From Symbiodinium natans (Eukaryota > Sar > Dinophyceae > Suessiales > Symbiodiniaceae): a stretch of 35,000 nt of DNA. A model generated the notes under the pieces. The model was not told where the DNA came from. It did no database searches and worked only from the letters and a program-made list of their open reading frames with translations. The translations under genes and the position numbers were made by a program. The stretch covers positions 212,407 through 247,406 of the forward strand of contig CAJNDS010002826.1 of assembly GCA_905221605.1 (NCBI GenBank), written 5' to 3'. How positions within the stretch are numbered: the stretch's first letter is position 1; every line of letters starts with the position of its first letter. This document shows positions 21,701 to 33,400 of the stretch, one piece after another.

Positions 21701-22439
21701 CCCGTTTAGACTCCTTTGAACCCAGCTTTTACCATCGGCCCCTGAAAGTAGAGATCGAGTGCATGGTCTCTAGGGCTTTTAGGGCTTGTTGTGTTTGACC
21801 ATGAGGAGCAAGAGTGGCTTTCCGGGTGAGCGGCTTTGGTTAAGAGCTTCGCAAGTGGCTCTGGGAAGGTTATTCTTAGCCCCATGCGAGAGTTTTGGCT
21901 AAAAACAGGTGCCAAAGGCGTGGGGGTCAGCGCAAATATGTTGCGAGAGGCCAGTAGCCTAGAGGCAGAATCTGAACAGCCCCCCAGACATCGCAAATCG
22001 CGCGAGCTCTAGACCCTTGCAAGCCCTGCTATGCCTCACCACCCTTCGAGGTGACAACGGCCCTGGTGGAGGGCGTGCACACGACGCATTGGATCATCGG
22101 GAAGCACGACTCCAGGCCAGCCTTCGAAGATTTCTGGAGGATGTTGGTTTGGGTGGTTTGCATCGTGGGGGTTAAGCACGACTTGCCTTGCAAGGGCCGC
22201 GTGGGGCCTTGGGCTGAGATCTGTTGGAAAGGGTTTATGGATGATCAGGCTTCCCCAAAATCTGCCCCAAAAGCCTTTTCAAGGCCTTTAAGACCTTCAA
22301 CCTACAGTCTCTCCCTTCAAACGCAGACTCGGGGATGCCCTATGATCCCTATGATCCTCTCACTTGTGCCTCAAGGGTGGCGCAGTATTTGCCTCGTGGC
22401 TCCCGAGCTGTGGTCTTCAGCGTGCCGAACCCGCTGGAG
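18734..22439 (+). CDS. CER1/WAX2-like protein (aldehyde decarbonylase-type C-terminal domain)
   Basis: Related to the CER1/CER3 (WAX2) family of alkane and wax biosynthesis; membrane-associated in other organisms. Placed exons: 18734-18826 (STSKLDVVFFSHPPCLG), about 18955-19031 (LSGIEKWLGSFVVDTWG), 19134-19200 (SLIIPFLWPLLRIL), 19421 to about 19502 (NVHMQNWVLACFGYQYLL), 19776 to about 19871 (ARVLSLGALNKAEW), about 20123-20171 (SYPVLKV), 20225-20274 (VRLVHGNTLTAAAVV), 20487-20592 and 20807-20885 (joined motif IFVTGASSKVGAAVAL), 21473-21533 (DAKAQQLGANLATNLQ), 22051-22115 (THWIIGKHDS) and 22376-22439 (AQYLPRGSRAVVFSVPNPLE). From 20171 on all phases fit, with GC donors at 20275, 20593, 20886 and 22116 and a GA donor at 20172. 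LSLGALNK, HGNTLTAA and TGASSK in this order are characteristic of the WAX2 C-terminal domain. The N-terminal hydroxylase part and the C-terminus were not found. Early exon ends are approximate. Confidence 0.78.
21549..21567. repeat. (TG)n microsatellite in intron
   Basis: About nine TG dinucleotides just after the exon ending at 21533 of the CER1-like gene. Confidence 0.85.
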
Positions 22440-24489
22440 GACTTTATCGAATAGAGGGGGGAAAGCTACGCAAGGCAGGAGGGTCTAAGGCAAGTCACGC
22501 ATGTTCGTGCAAGGGCCGGCAGGCCCGTCTGCCGAGCCAGTTGAAGGCTGAGGCCCTCCCAAAAGAACCCTGGGCCACATCCCCACGCAGCTTGAGAGGA
22601 GTCCGGACGCAAGGATGTTGTCTGGGTACCTGGAGGCACGGGCGCCCCACCCTAAGCACACCATACGCACTGTGGGGCATTGTTGGGATTGTAGGGTGGG
22701 CTTCTTTCCAACAAAAAACCCAAGTCTCCGACACGGTTCAGTCTAGCGTGCCTAAACCACCCTCAGTCAGGACATGTCCAAACCGTGCAATGCCCCAAGG
22801 GCCGTGATTAATGCCGTGAAAGGAGCAGAGAATATGGAGAGGATATTGAACCCATGAACCCCAACGCAGAATCACCAGAGGCATTCTCCACCTGGACCCG
22901 ACGCGCTTGGCCAAGCCAAGACAGTTCTCCAATCTTTTGGCCGACAATGCCACCCGGATGCAATGCTTCGGCTGTCTGCGTCCGGTATTTGCGGAAAGTT
23001 GCTAAACATCTAGGGATTCGATTCATGTAGGCCTACCAGTCCAGCACGCAGAGGCACGCGAGAGGTACAGTGTTCAACCTTACCCATGCTGCAGGCCTAG
23101 GCGTAATAGTCCGCAACTTCAGAATACAGGCAGCACTCACACAGCACACTGACGGTCCGCAAAGACAGGGATTCAAAGTTTAGATTGAAGTACACATATC
23201 AAACTGAAACACAGCCCGAGCTGTCAATCGGCAAAGTCGAAGAAGTGTGCTAAGGAGATTTATGCCTGCCATGCAGCCGGAATTGTCACAGCGGCGAATC
23301 CGGACTGGCACCTTCGTTGCAGGGTAGTACAAGCCCAATCAGATCCAGGCAGCACCCCGGAAACACCCTGCAAAAGCAAACCCTACATTAAATGGCCCCA
23401 AGCATCCTGCACCGCTGAGTTCAGGGATGTTCAGGGATGTTCAGGGTTTAGAGCTCTAGGCTCAGCCCTCAAATCCCAGCTGCCAGGAAGGACGAGCTGG
23501 GCGAAGTGTGCGTGGACGCGATGTCCACGCAGTGGGAGGCAAGGTTGTAAGGGCGGCTGAAGGCATTGTTGGAAGATGCGGATGGTTGCCTGGTGCTTGC
23601 CTGAGGCTCAAGAAGTCCAGAAGAGTGAGGTTTGGAGCTGAGGGGTTGAGCTTATCAAGGTTGCAGCTTGTTGGCTACGGTTGCTGCAAAAAGGTTTGCA
23701 GCTGAAGCAACCTACGAGACGAGAAGTTGGCCTCAGTGGGGCACTGGCTTTGTGGTGAAAGAAGTCCACCAAAACACTGTAGACTCGGCTAGACCCCATG
23801 AGAAACCCCTAACTCAACCCAAACGCAAACCCAAAATCCTGAACCCCAGGCCCTGAGCCCTAAGTCCTGCTGGCAGCCTCTGCAAACCGAAACAGAAGAA
23901 TCACTGAACCTCAAGACCTTTTCACACTCTAAGCCTCAAAGACCGACCAACAAAGCTGACCTCGCAACCCTAACCCCAAGTCAGTTTTCCTGAGTCCTCA
24001 AAGCCGCAAAACCTTTGTAGCCGGCCTAAGAATCTTGCAAGAAGGGTACGCGCACAAAAACCGACAGGCTTCTGGGGTTATTTGTTGAGGGTTTTTTAGG
24101 CCACCTGAAAAACAGCTTCGCAGCGCAGGCTGCCCTGGAGATGGGCTTCTCTCTGCCACCTCAGCCAGCCACAAGCTCGAGCGGCCCGCGGCAGGGCAGC
24201 TCACCTCGACGGTTTCAAGGTTCAGGGTTGTACTATGTTGTATATTTGTCATATAGTATAGTCAGAACAGTGGAAACAATAGCAATATCCCAACAATTAT
24301 AATGGGTTTGAGGATGTTCGGGGCGTGTGGTGTTCCAGGGCTTCAAGGGGGGCCCAGACTTCCCAAATCAGCAGACTTTCCCGAGCTTTACTCCCCGTAT
24401 CCCACGCGCCCTCTTCTCAGCTGGAAGTTCCAAGAACTCCTCGAGAGAAGACCTCAACAACAGAGAGAACCAACCCCGAGCGGATTGAG
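22440..24489. other. CER1-like 3' region and upstream of FMO-like gene
   Basis: The final exons of the CER1-like gene are expected here. A short segment at about 23493-23549 reads DELGEVCVDAMSTQWEA and is a weak candidate for the family's C-terminal end. 23800-23960 has degenerate CCCTAA/CCCTGA words. The first exon of the FMO-like gene should lie just upstream of 24490, but no start codon could be chosen. Confidence 0.35.
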
Positions 24490-27400
24490 GACATCGGGCC
24501 GATGTGGTGGTCATCGGAGCTGGCCCATCCGGCCACCGGGCCCGCAAAAGGTAAAGGGGGTATCCCATCGAGCCCCGATTTCGTCTCCATGACGGGAGCA
24601 TTGGCGATTCGGTTTCTTTGGAGGCACAAAGTGCCATGGGGAAGCCGTTTGATGGTTTGCCCTTACTGGCCTCTTCTCTTGGCCTCCCAAAAACTGAACG
24701 AAAGCAGTTGAGAGCTTGGCATTTGGAAAATCCCCATCCCACGCCACTGCTGAAAGGCCTGGCAACCGCTGCGGCTCTGGTGCAGAGGGGAGTGGACGTC
24801 ATTGTGCCATTTGGCCAGGAGAGAGGTTGTAGAGTCTGGGGTTTGGAGTTGAAAGCCTAGGGTAGGTTTAGGCTTTGACATTGCTTGGAGCTTTATCGGA
24901 TCTTTGCATGCATCGCGTATGGATTGGCAATAAGCGATCATGACTTCTGGAGTGGACTGGGCCTTGTGCGATTCTGCCGCTCTTGTGACAGACTTGGGAC
25001 TTAGTCTTACTTCGGGCCGCATCCTACATCCCACCGAGTCGGCGGCCCGTTACCAAAATCCCTAAACTTCTCCGAGCCCCAGGACCGAAACTCGAGACCC
25101 CAAGCTACCATCAACTGCTAAATTTCTCCACGGCGCGGTGTGAGGCTCGAGCGCCAGCGTCAGATTCAAGGCAGCTGGCAGGAGCACTTCGAAGGCAGCT
25201 CCTGGCTGTGTAGAGCTTCAATAGAAACTTTGAGGCTTTGCCTTCAGGGTTCCCGGCTTGTTTTCCATCTCAGGCTATCTAGAGCCCTGAAACCCAAACC
25301 CTGAAACCCCTGTCTCCCCTCTCTGAACTTCGCTTTGCTCCTCACACTCTTCTCAAGGTTCTTCAAGAAAGGCTTGTGCTGCCTCAGGCTGCAGGTTGAC
25401 TACGTAGCTGGGGCATTTCAAAAACTGGGAGGTTCTTGAGCTCTGAACTTACTTCAGGTCTCCGTGTGTTATCAAGGGAAGTTTTTTGCTCTCACGATCT
25501 CTCACGCAAGGGCGGATCGTGGCGACTTCAAGCGGGGAGGTGTAGCCATTGTGGCTCAGGAGGGAGGAAAAAAGTCACTGCAACGGTTCACAAGGACCTT
25601 GCCCCTTCCCAGTCGCTCGGAGTTCAACGCGGCGCTTGCTAAGATGAGGGTGGTGATGACGTTGTAACCGTTGAGTAGATCTGCTGCGCGGCGCGCGGGA
25701 GATGATTTGAAGACAGTGATCTTTAATTGTGCGTTCGAAGGAGGATTGAGTCTGGATTTCGTTTTTAGCTTCGTATTAAATTTAAAACCGATTTGAATAC
25801 GTAGCAAATCAATTGAAATCGATTCTAATACCATCTTGAGTTTTGCCTTGGAGATGACTTAAGATTGATTTTAATGCCGTGGTCCAGAGGTTAATGCTTC
25901 AGAAGCACTTGACATCGTTTTTAATTCATTTTGCTCTCTTGGACCCCTCCGAAAGTATTAACATCAATTTTTGGCTTCCCATAATGAAAGGATTCAAAAT
26001 CGATCTTAATTCATTTTGCTCTCCGGGCCCCTCCAGAGAGTATTAAAATCGATGTTACTTGCTGCCCATCGCAAAAGCATTCAAAATCGATTTTGCTCAT
26101 ATTACTCTGGACCTTTCCAGAAAGTATTGAAATAGATTTCAATTGATTTGGGGGTGTGGTGAGAGGGGGGAGTGGTATGGGAGGGATGGGGGGGGGTGTC
26201 ATCCGAGGTAACAAAGGATCGCGTGGCGACAAGTGGAAAATGGGCGGCCGTCATCCAGCAGCGATTGGCAGTACCTCCACGTGGAGCCGCCTGGTCGAGA
26301 CAAACAGTGCCTGCAAAGGTCTTCAGCGTGTGGTGCCTCAGCTCCGAGCTTCTCAATCACATGATGCACTCCCCTCACTGGAAACACCAGTGCCTCCTTG
26401 TCCAGAGCCAAGTGGGAGAGTAGCCTTGATCATGCGGGTGCAGCCCTATTGCGCACGGACGAACTTGTTCTGCCTGGCGATGCCACTGCTACTACCGTTC
26501 GGGCTGATCAAGTTTCGAATGGTGCTGTGGGGCTTTCTTTCTGGTTGCACTTTCCTAAGCCCCAAAATCCGAGTCAGGGGAGGTAAATACTTGTGCCTCC
26601 TGGCGCCGGGTGTTTCAGGCACTGACTTGAGGAAGCTTCGCCAGCACTGCTTGCAAACATTTTCTCGTGTGTGCTTTCGCTGCCTGACCCCGTCCTCAAT
26701 CGACAGTTCCGAAAGCAGGTCGTAGGCATCAATTTGGGTTTGCAAGATGTGCAGCCAGCAAGGCTGAGCCCATCTGTCAAGGCATTCGACGACCCTTCCA
26801 ATGTTGATTGGATGCATGCGTGTGAGAAATTCGCAGCTGATGAGTGGAACGTGTGGCCAACTCTCAGGGTTTGAAGGTCTTGGTGGATAGAACGTACATC
26901 GCTGCAGGCTGCAGCCAGAGCTGCGTTGCAAGAGAACCGTGGAAAAATCATAGCTGCCAGTCGTGACGTTGCAGGCGGGCGCATGTTCGAAGTTCAAGAC
27001 GGAGCGCGTGCCTGGCTTGGAGACCACGCAAGGTCCGCGCTGAAGCAGGACATGGCGGAGGTTCTATGGAAGCCCATCGCAGCCTTGCAGGATAAAGTGC
27101 GTGCTGACACTATCAAAGCGGAATTCTACCAAGTCTTCGGGGAAGTTTCGGCGGGGGACCTGCAGGGGGTCTTCGCAGTCGGCGGCCGCGTTGAGGATGT
27201 CAAGATCTTTGATGTCAAGTTCAAACCGCCCCTGACTGCGTGCCGACGCAGTTGGAAGTGTTACGCAGAGACATAGACCTCTGAGGCCAGCAGCGCTGCG
27301 TCGTTCTTGTCGGCGTCGCCCCGCTAGACCAGCGCGCAAACTGGATTGTTCTTTGGTCGCTTCTTCTGTTCGTCGTTGGGTCAAGTCAGTACGTCACTTG

Positions 27401-30400
27401 CTGTCTCTCGAGGAGTGCAAGGACGTCCTTTGCATTTTTGTCTGGCGCTCCCTGGTTAGCGCACACCGACCGTGATCCAGTAGTTGAGCTCATTTTGGTT
27501 ATGGGCCTGGACTAGAAGAAAAGTGATCGGAAGCCCGACAGGTGCAAACAAGCCAGATCTCCTTCGTTTTGTGGGGAGGTTCCACTGAGGCGATCGCGCG
27601 AAGGCAGACTTATGCGGAAGCTGTCGGGGCTGACTTCAACTCGATTGAGGGTCATTATTTAAGTTGGGATGTGGTTGCGGATTTGCTCAAGCGCGTAGCC
27701 TTTCGTATTGCAGGGTCTGTCCCGGCCAGGGATCATCGTCCGTGGTTCCGAGGGACCGAAAAGGAGCTCAAATCTCTCGCGAGGCTGAGCTACGTTGGCA
27801 GCTCGCAGTCGTGGCGCTCCAGAGGAAAGCGATTTGCTTAAGCGCCGCACGACAGCGTCGACTACATTAAGGGCGGCTAAGAGCAGGTGGGAAGTTTTGG
27901 CAAGCAACGCCAATGATGCTGACGCTACGGGTGATTCGTCTGCCTTTTTGGCAGGTTTGTCGTCAGCGTGGTTTCCGAGAATCTCTTCGTAGACGTACCG
28001 GTTGCAAGGCGACGGCGGCGGATGTGTCTAGTGAGCGTGAAGTGTGGCAACAGTTTCTCTCAAACATTCAGACTCGGGTTTGCGTCCCACTGATCCCAAT
28101 GTACAAAAGTAAAGGGGGCCGTGGTGATATGACTAACGTAGTTTCTTTGGTTCGAATCTCAATCCAGTTTCATCAATGGCGCCGAAGACATCTTGAATCG
28201 TGTGCTTTTGCAATTGAGGTTATATGGCTGTGAGTTTTTTCCAGGCTTGTAACAGGTACCGGGGGGCCCCTCCGCGACAAAGGCTTGTAACTGACGGGCC
28301 CCGTCCGCGACAACCCCCCCGGCGACAAGGCTACAATCCCGCCCCCCCCGCGACAAGACACCAGCGCAATTGAATTTTCTCATTGCCAATCTCGATGCGA
28401 CCTTGATGCGTGTCTGCAGCAACTTTCACTCTCAGTCCGCGACAAGGCCTGCGACAGGGCGCGACATGCCCGTGACAACCCGCGCGACTGCTCGAGCCAG
28501 CAGGTGCCCATCCGTAGGACAACCTTGAACGAGAAGCCCAGGGTTTACAGGGTTCAGGGTTTAATGGCTCTCCGGTAAAGTAACTACGGTCCCTAAACCC
28601 CTCATCCGAAACCCCAACCCTAAACCTAAACCCTTTACCCTAAACCCTTACAAAGCCCAACTAAGAAAATTGGGCTCAAAGTAGCCGCGCGACAAAGGTA
28701 TGAAACAACCTGCCCGCGACAAGGCTTGTAGCAGAGGGGGGGGGGAGCCCCCGTGACAACCCGAATTTTGACCCACTGCCATATTTGAGATGCGTTGAAA
28801 ACAAAGAAGAAATTCCACGTAAAGTGAATGTAAAGGTCGTCCCAGGGGTATAGAAACAAAATAGGTGTGCATTATCACGATGACACTCAATTTTTCTTAA
28901 TCGCTTAAGCCCTTAAAACTCAATGCAGTTGAAACCCTAAGCCCTGTCATGTAACAGCTACAGCCTAAAGCCGGGAGAGCGCAAAAATATTGTTTCTCAT
29001 TAGCTTGGCTTGAGTGTTTGGAGTCTGGGGCCTCAATGCTGCATTTTTTTTGCACTCCCAGCCCGAGTCCTGCAGCAGCATGGAGGACGTGCATATAGCC
29101 ATACAGTACGGAGGCCAACACAGGGTTTTGTCTAAATACAGTGGGGTTTACGCTGGGGAATGGGACAGAAACAAAACACAGGCAACGGCATGTGGAGCAG
29201 CATGAGGTGACTGTGCCTCGCACCATAAGACCTTGCCAGCCCTACAACCACCAGGCCTCACCATCACCACACGCGCTGCAAGTTGCGGATTGCCGGGTTG
29301 GCCGGTGCCTTGCGCTCCATTTGTTTTGTTGGACGACATTCCGGATTTGGGGTTTGGCGCCTGGGTTTTAAAATCGTCTACCTCTGGATTGCTTATTGTA
29401 GCGATATTGCAGACTCAATGTAGACAGCGACGGCAGTTTTCAGTGCAGTTACTGTGGAATTTCTATACTGTCGCAGTAATGTAGGCAGCGACAACACGAG
29501 CTCGGGACGAGGCAGTCAGGCCAGCTGCACCCTCGCACAGTGGGTTTAGCATTCAGGGTTGGGGTTCAGGAGCAAGGCGTCAGGTGCACATGGTTGACGA
29601 TGTTGGGACGTGCCTGGCGACGCAGGTAAGGGTCTAGTCATTCTTGCCTGACAGAGGGGGTATACCATGTGATTTTGGGTTGATGCGTCAGGCCCCAACG
29701 CAGACTGTCCCATCCCCGCATCCTTCACCTCCACAGCGATGAGACTCTCGAAGTCTGAGACGAGACATTTTGCAAACCTGAGCATTGGCCTTTAGCTGGG
29801 CGTCACGCAACGCCAAAATCACGCTTGCAAACGCCTAAGCCTGCAGCCCCTCTCCCCCACCCCCGCAAACACCATGCCACTAACCCGGAACCCTTAATCA
29901 GCCTTATTCGTCATCAACTACTAGGTGAAGCTCGTCACCAGCTCGGATGAGCTACCCGGACACACCAGGAAAATGCAACGTGCTGGTTTGGAATTTGGAG
30001 CTTTTAAACTCAGCGCCCAGACCCGCAACTTTATCAAGCTCAAAACCCCCAGCTTTCATCGCAAAGTAGGCAAAAGGTCCCACGGTGCCCCAACATGCCG
30101 GACAGCACTGGTGATTCATGGCGGGCATTGTCGGCATTGTCGGGTTCAAGTTGTAAGTATGTCAGGGAGGAAGACTAGAGAGAATGTTTTAAATTGCATA
30201 GATGGTAGCAAAGTCAGGCAAGGGTTTGAAACTGACCCCGTGGAGTAAAGCTGCCAGAGCAACAGCCCTTAAGTGGCAATTCTTGGTTTCATTCAGGTAT
30301 TCGTATCAGCTTCCTCAAGCACACTTTTTGGCCCTTATCCAAAACCCCTTGAATCTTCCCTCAACCCAAAACCCTAAACCCTCCCTACTCCCTCAACCCC

Positions 30401-33400
30401 TTAGTTTCAAGAGCTTCCCAGGTTGACCGCCGATGCCTACGTCCGGTACCTGCGCGCCTTCGCGGCGCGCTGGGCACTGGACGTCCGCTGCGGTGTGGAG
30501 GCTGCAGAGGGTGCAGGTAAATTGGGGCCTATATCAAGTTGGAACGCATATCATTGTGTGCATGTGCATTTGTAGAAAAGGATTGTGAAGGGGATATTCT
30601 CGGCAATGGCTCACGGCCTTGTATGGTCGAGGGCTTCAACGGGGCTTGTGAGTTTGTGAGGGTTTGCGGCATCTTGCGGCTCCTGTGTATTTCGGTTCCG
30701 GTGGTGAATCTAAGGTCCAAGCCCCGACGATTCAGTTTCCGCACGGGGAGCAATTTTTTAAGATTTGCACGCATGACACGCGTGTGAAGGTCACAGACAT
30801 CGACGACCAGTCAGGCGGGGATGTCCTGGAACCCTAAAGGCCGAAAATAGCCAGCCCACGCCCCTTTGGCTCGGTGTTGCGGTTCCGGGTGCTGCACGAG
30901 CAGAACGCTGCATTTCTCGGGCCAGGCATGCATGTACCAGTGCGTATGGAGTGACCAGGACCGAAGACAGAGCCTACACACGAGGGGTTGTGTGCTGGTT
31001 GGATGCACCGCAGGTGAGAAACATGCCCTAAGGCATCGATGGCATAGAGCAAGCAGACTTACGCCGGAACCGTGCCTCAACCCTCATTGCATACAACATA
31101 AGCACCAAAAAGAAGAAGCCAGCAAAAGAACTGTCTCGTAAGGCCAGTGGCGCATCTCCGTCACCGGGAGCTCCTTGGAGAGCCTTGGTCGTTGGGTTTA
31201 TGCGGAACGGTTGGATGAGTATGCTTGGGAGGGGAGTTTGTTTGGAGAGGGCTTTGAAGCTCTGCACTCCCTGGACTTACTCCAGTGTGCGGCAGCAAGG
31301 CGCAGCAGATCCAAGCCCTGAATGGGCTTCAAGTTCAGGATGGGGTTTGCAAGGCTCAAAATTCAAGGAGTCCGGGCCGTGTCAGATGCTGTCAGTAAGA
31401 TCGAGTAAGCGCACGAGCCCCGTCATCGGGCTGGTCAGCCTCCGCCTAGGACATGGGTCGCGACGGAGCTGGTCATTGCCACCGGCAAGTGTCTTGCCTG
31501 CCAACATGACGGACTCCCCAGGACTCCCCACCATCCCAAATCATATCAAGTCATGCCTTGCGCACTGTAATTCCTCAGACATCTAAGCCGACAAAGTAAG
31601 TAGTGCTACCCTGACCATTTGGAATACAAACTGCCCAAATAGGCCCTCTACTCATCTCCTATATGAAGTAGTTTCACGCCTAGGAGCGTCGTGCCGTCCA
31701 TTCCCGCGCTCTGGTCAAGCGCAGCTGGGCTGCAGAGCTACCTGGGTTGCTGTTAAAGAAGCTCTAAAATTCAGTTGCCGTGAGAAGGAAATCATGCTGT
31801 GCGTGGAGTATCCCGATGTGGTGACTATATGCACTGACAACGGTCCTACCAGGCTTTGAGGCCATGAGCTCCCTTATTGTGTGCCTACAAGGTCCGTATT
31901 TTGGGGGGTGAATGATTGAAGAGGGAATGCTCCTCACAGGAGCCGGTCAGAGAGCATCCGGCCGTTTTCCACTCCTCCCAGGTGCGCCAGGGAAATGGGG
32001 GGGAAGAAGGGAGTCGTACACCTGGAGACATGAATTCTGGAGCCACAGGGAACCTGAAAGGCCCAGATAGGGATGCAGGGTTTTGGGCTGTAGATGAGTC
32101 GCTGTCATCTTCACACAGTTGGCCACAGACGAAGGTCATAGGGACTTCTTGTGCTAAGCCTTAGGGTCTTAGGCTGCAGAGCATGCTTCGGCGCGTGCCA
32201 AATCCAAAGGGGTTCGAACATCGAAACACTCCCAGCTCACCCACAAAGCCAAATCGCCCGACTGCTGCAAACTGAGGAGTTGCGCCATTTGAATTACGGT
32301 AAGCTCTCCAGATGCTTGAAGACCGAACCAAGGCAAAATTGAAACGACACGTCGACTGAACCCGAGCACCCAAGCAGCGAAGCACCAAACCATCAACCGC
32401 GATCCCTGAGAAGCTCTCACCTTAGCTGTGCAATCACCTACCATTTTGGGGGCCTCAGCTGGCGATCTGGGTGGTTCGAACCTGCACGTGACTTCCCGTG
32501 GACACAGGTTCAAGGCCCACAGCTGCAGCAGGCAGTGGCTGCGGCTGGCCGAGGGGAGCTTCTCGTGGCCCTTGAGCAACTGGAGGGCTTGTCTTTGTTT
32601 GGTTCACTAGATTTTGTTGGGGAGACCACAAGAGCTCGATGTTGTTGAAGGACATTTGAGGCTTCGGGTCCTGGGGACGTACGCAAGTCAGCTAGGCGGC
32701 AAGTGTTACAGGACTTGGCCTTGTTCTTTCTACCCTGTATTACCTAACGCTCACCTCATCCAGTCGGATCGGAAAGGAACTACGGAAGATGAAACTTCAC
32801 CTTGACAACGAAACTTGCAATGTGTTTGAATGCTCTGTCCCTTGTTCTTTCTTGCCAGAGGTAGTTGGCTTCGGAAATTCTGCCGCGGACCTCTGCAGCA
32901 AAATCCTGGCACAGGTGCCAGGCAGGTTTTGTTTCGCCTTGTCCTAGGTCTTGTCGACCGCCCTTCACACTTTGGAAGCTTCGGCACCCCTGACACAGCC
33001 GCCCAAGCTGACCTTGCCGAAAACTCTAAACCCGTGCACAGCCTTATACAGCACAGCCTACACTGAAGCTGTCCACCCTAAACCCTTGAATGCCGATCCC
33101 AGCCCACTGACAGGCGGCACGGTGCACATGTCCTTGCGGCGTGTGCCGCCCATCATGCGTCGGCAGTGGGGCCCACTCCGCCTCGAATGGTGTCTTGGTA
33201 GCTCAGTACGTCGAGAACTTGACTACAACCGCCAGTCACACTTCAGATCTGTCCAATGTTGGGCCAGCTTTGGAAAGGTGGCCGCCCCTCCCCACACTGT
33301 AAATCCCCACCCCACCCTACCCCATTCGATCTGCCTAGCCTGGAGTTTTGATCAACGTCGGCTCCCAAACAAGCTCGCTAAACGGAGTTCTGGTGGAGGA

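Noticed and set aside
26446-27027. A 193-codon minus-strand frame
   Set aside because: It overlaps the plus-strand coding remnant that matches the block at 12.9 kb; it is probably a shadow frame.
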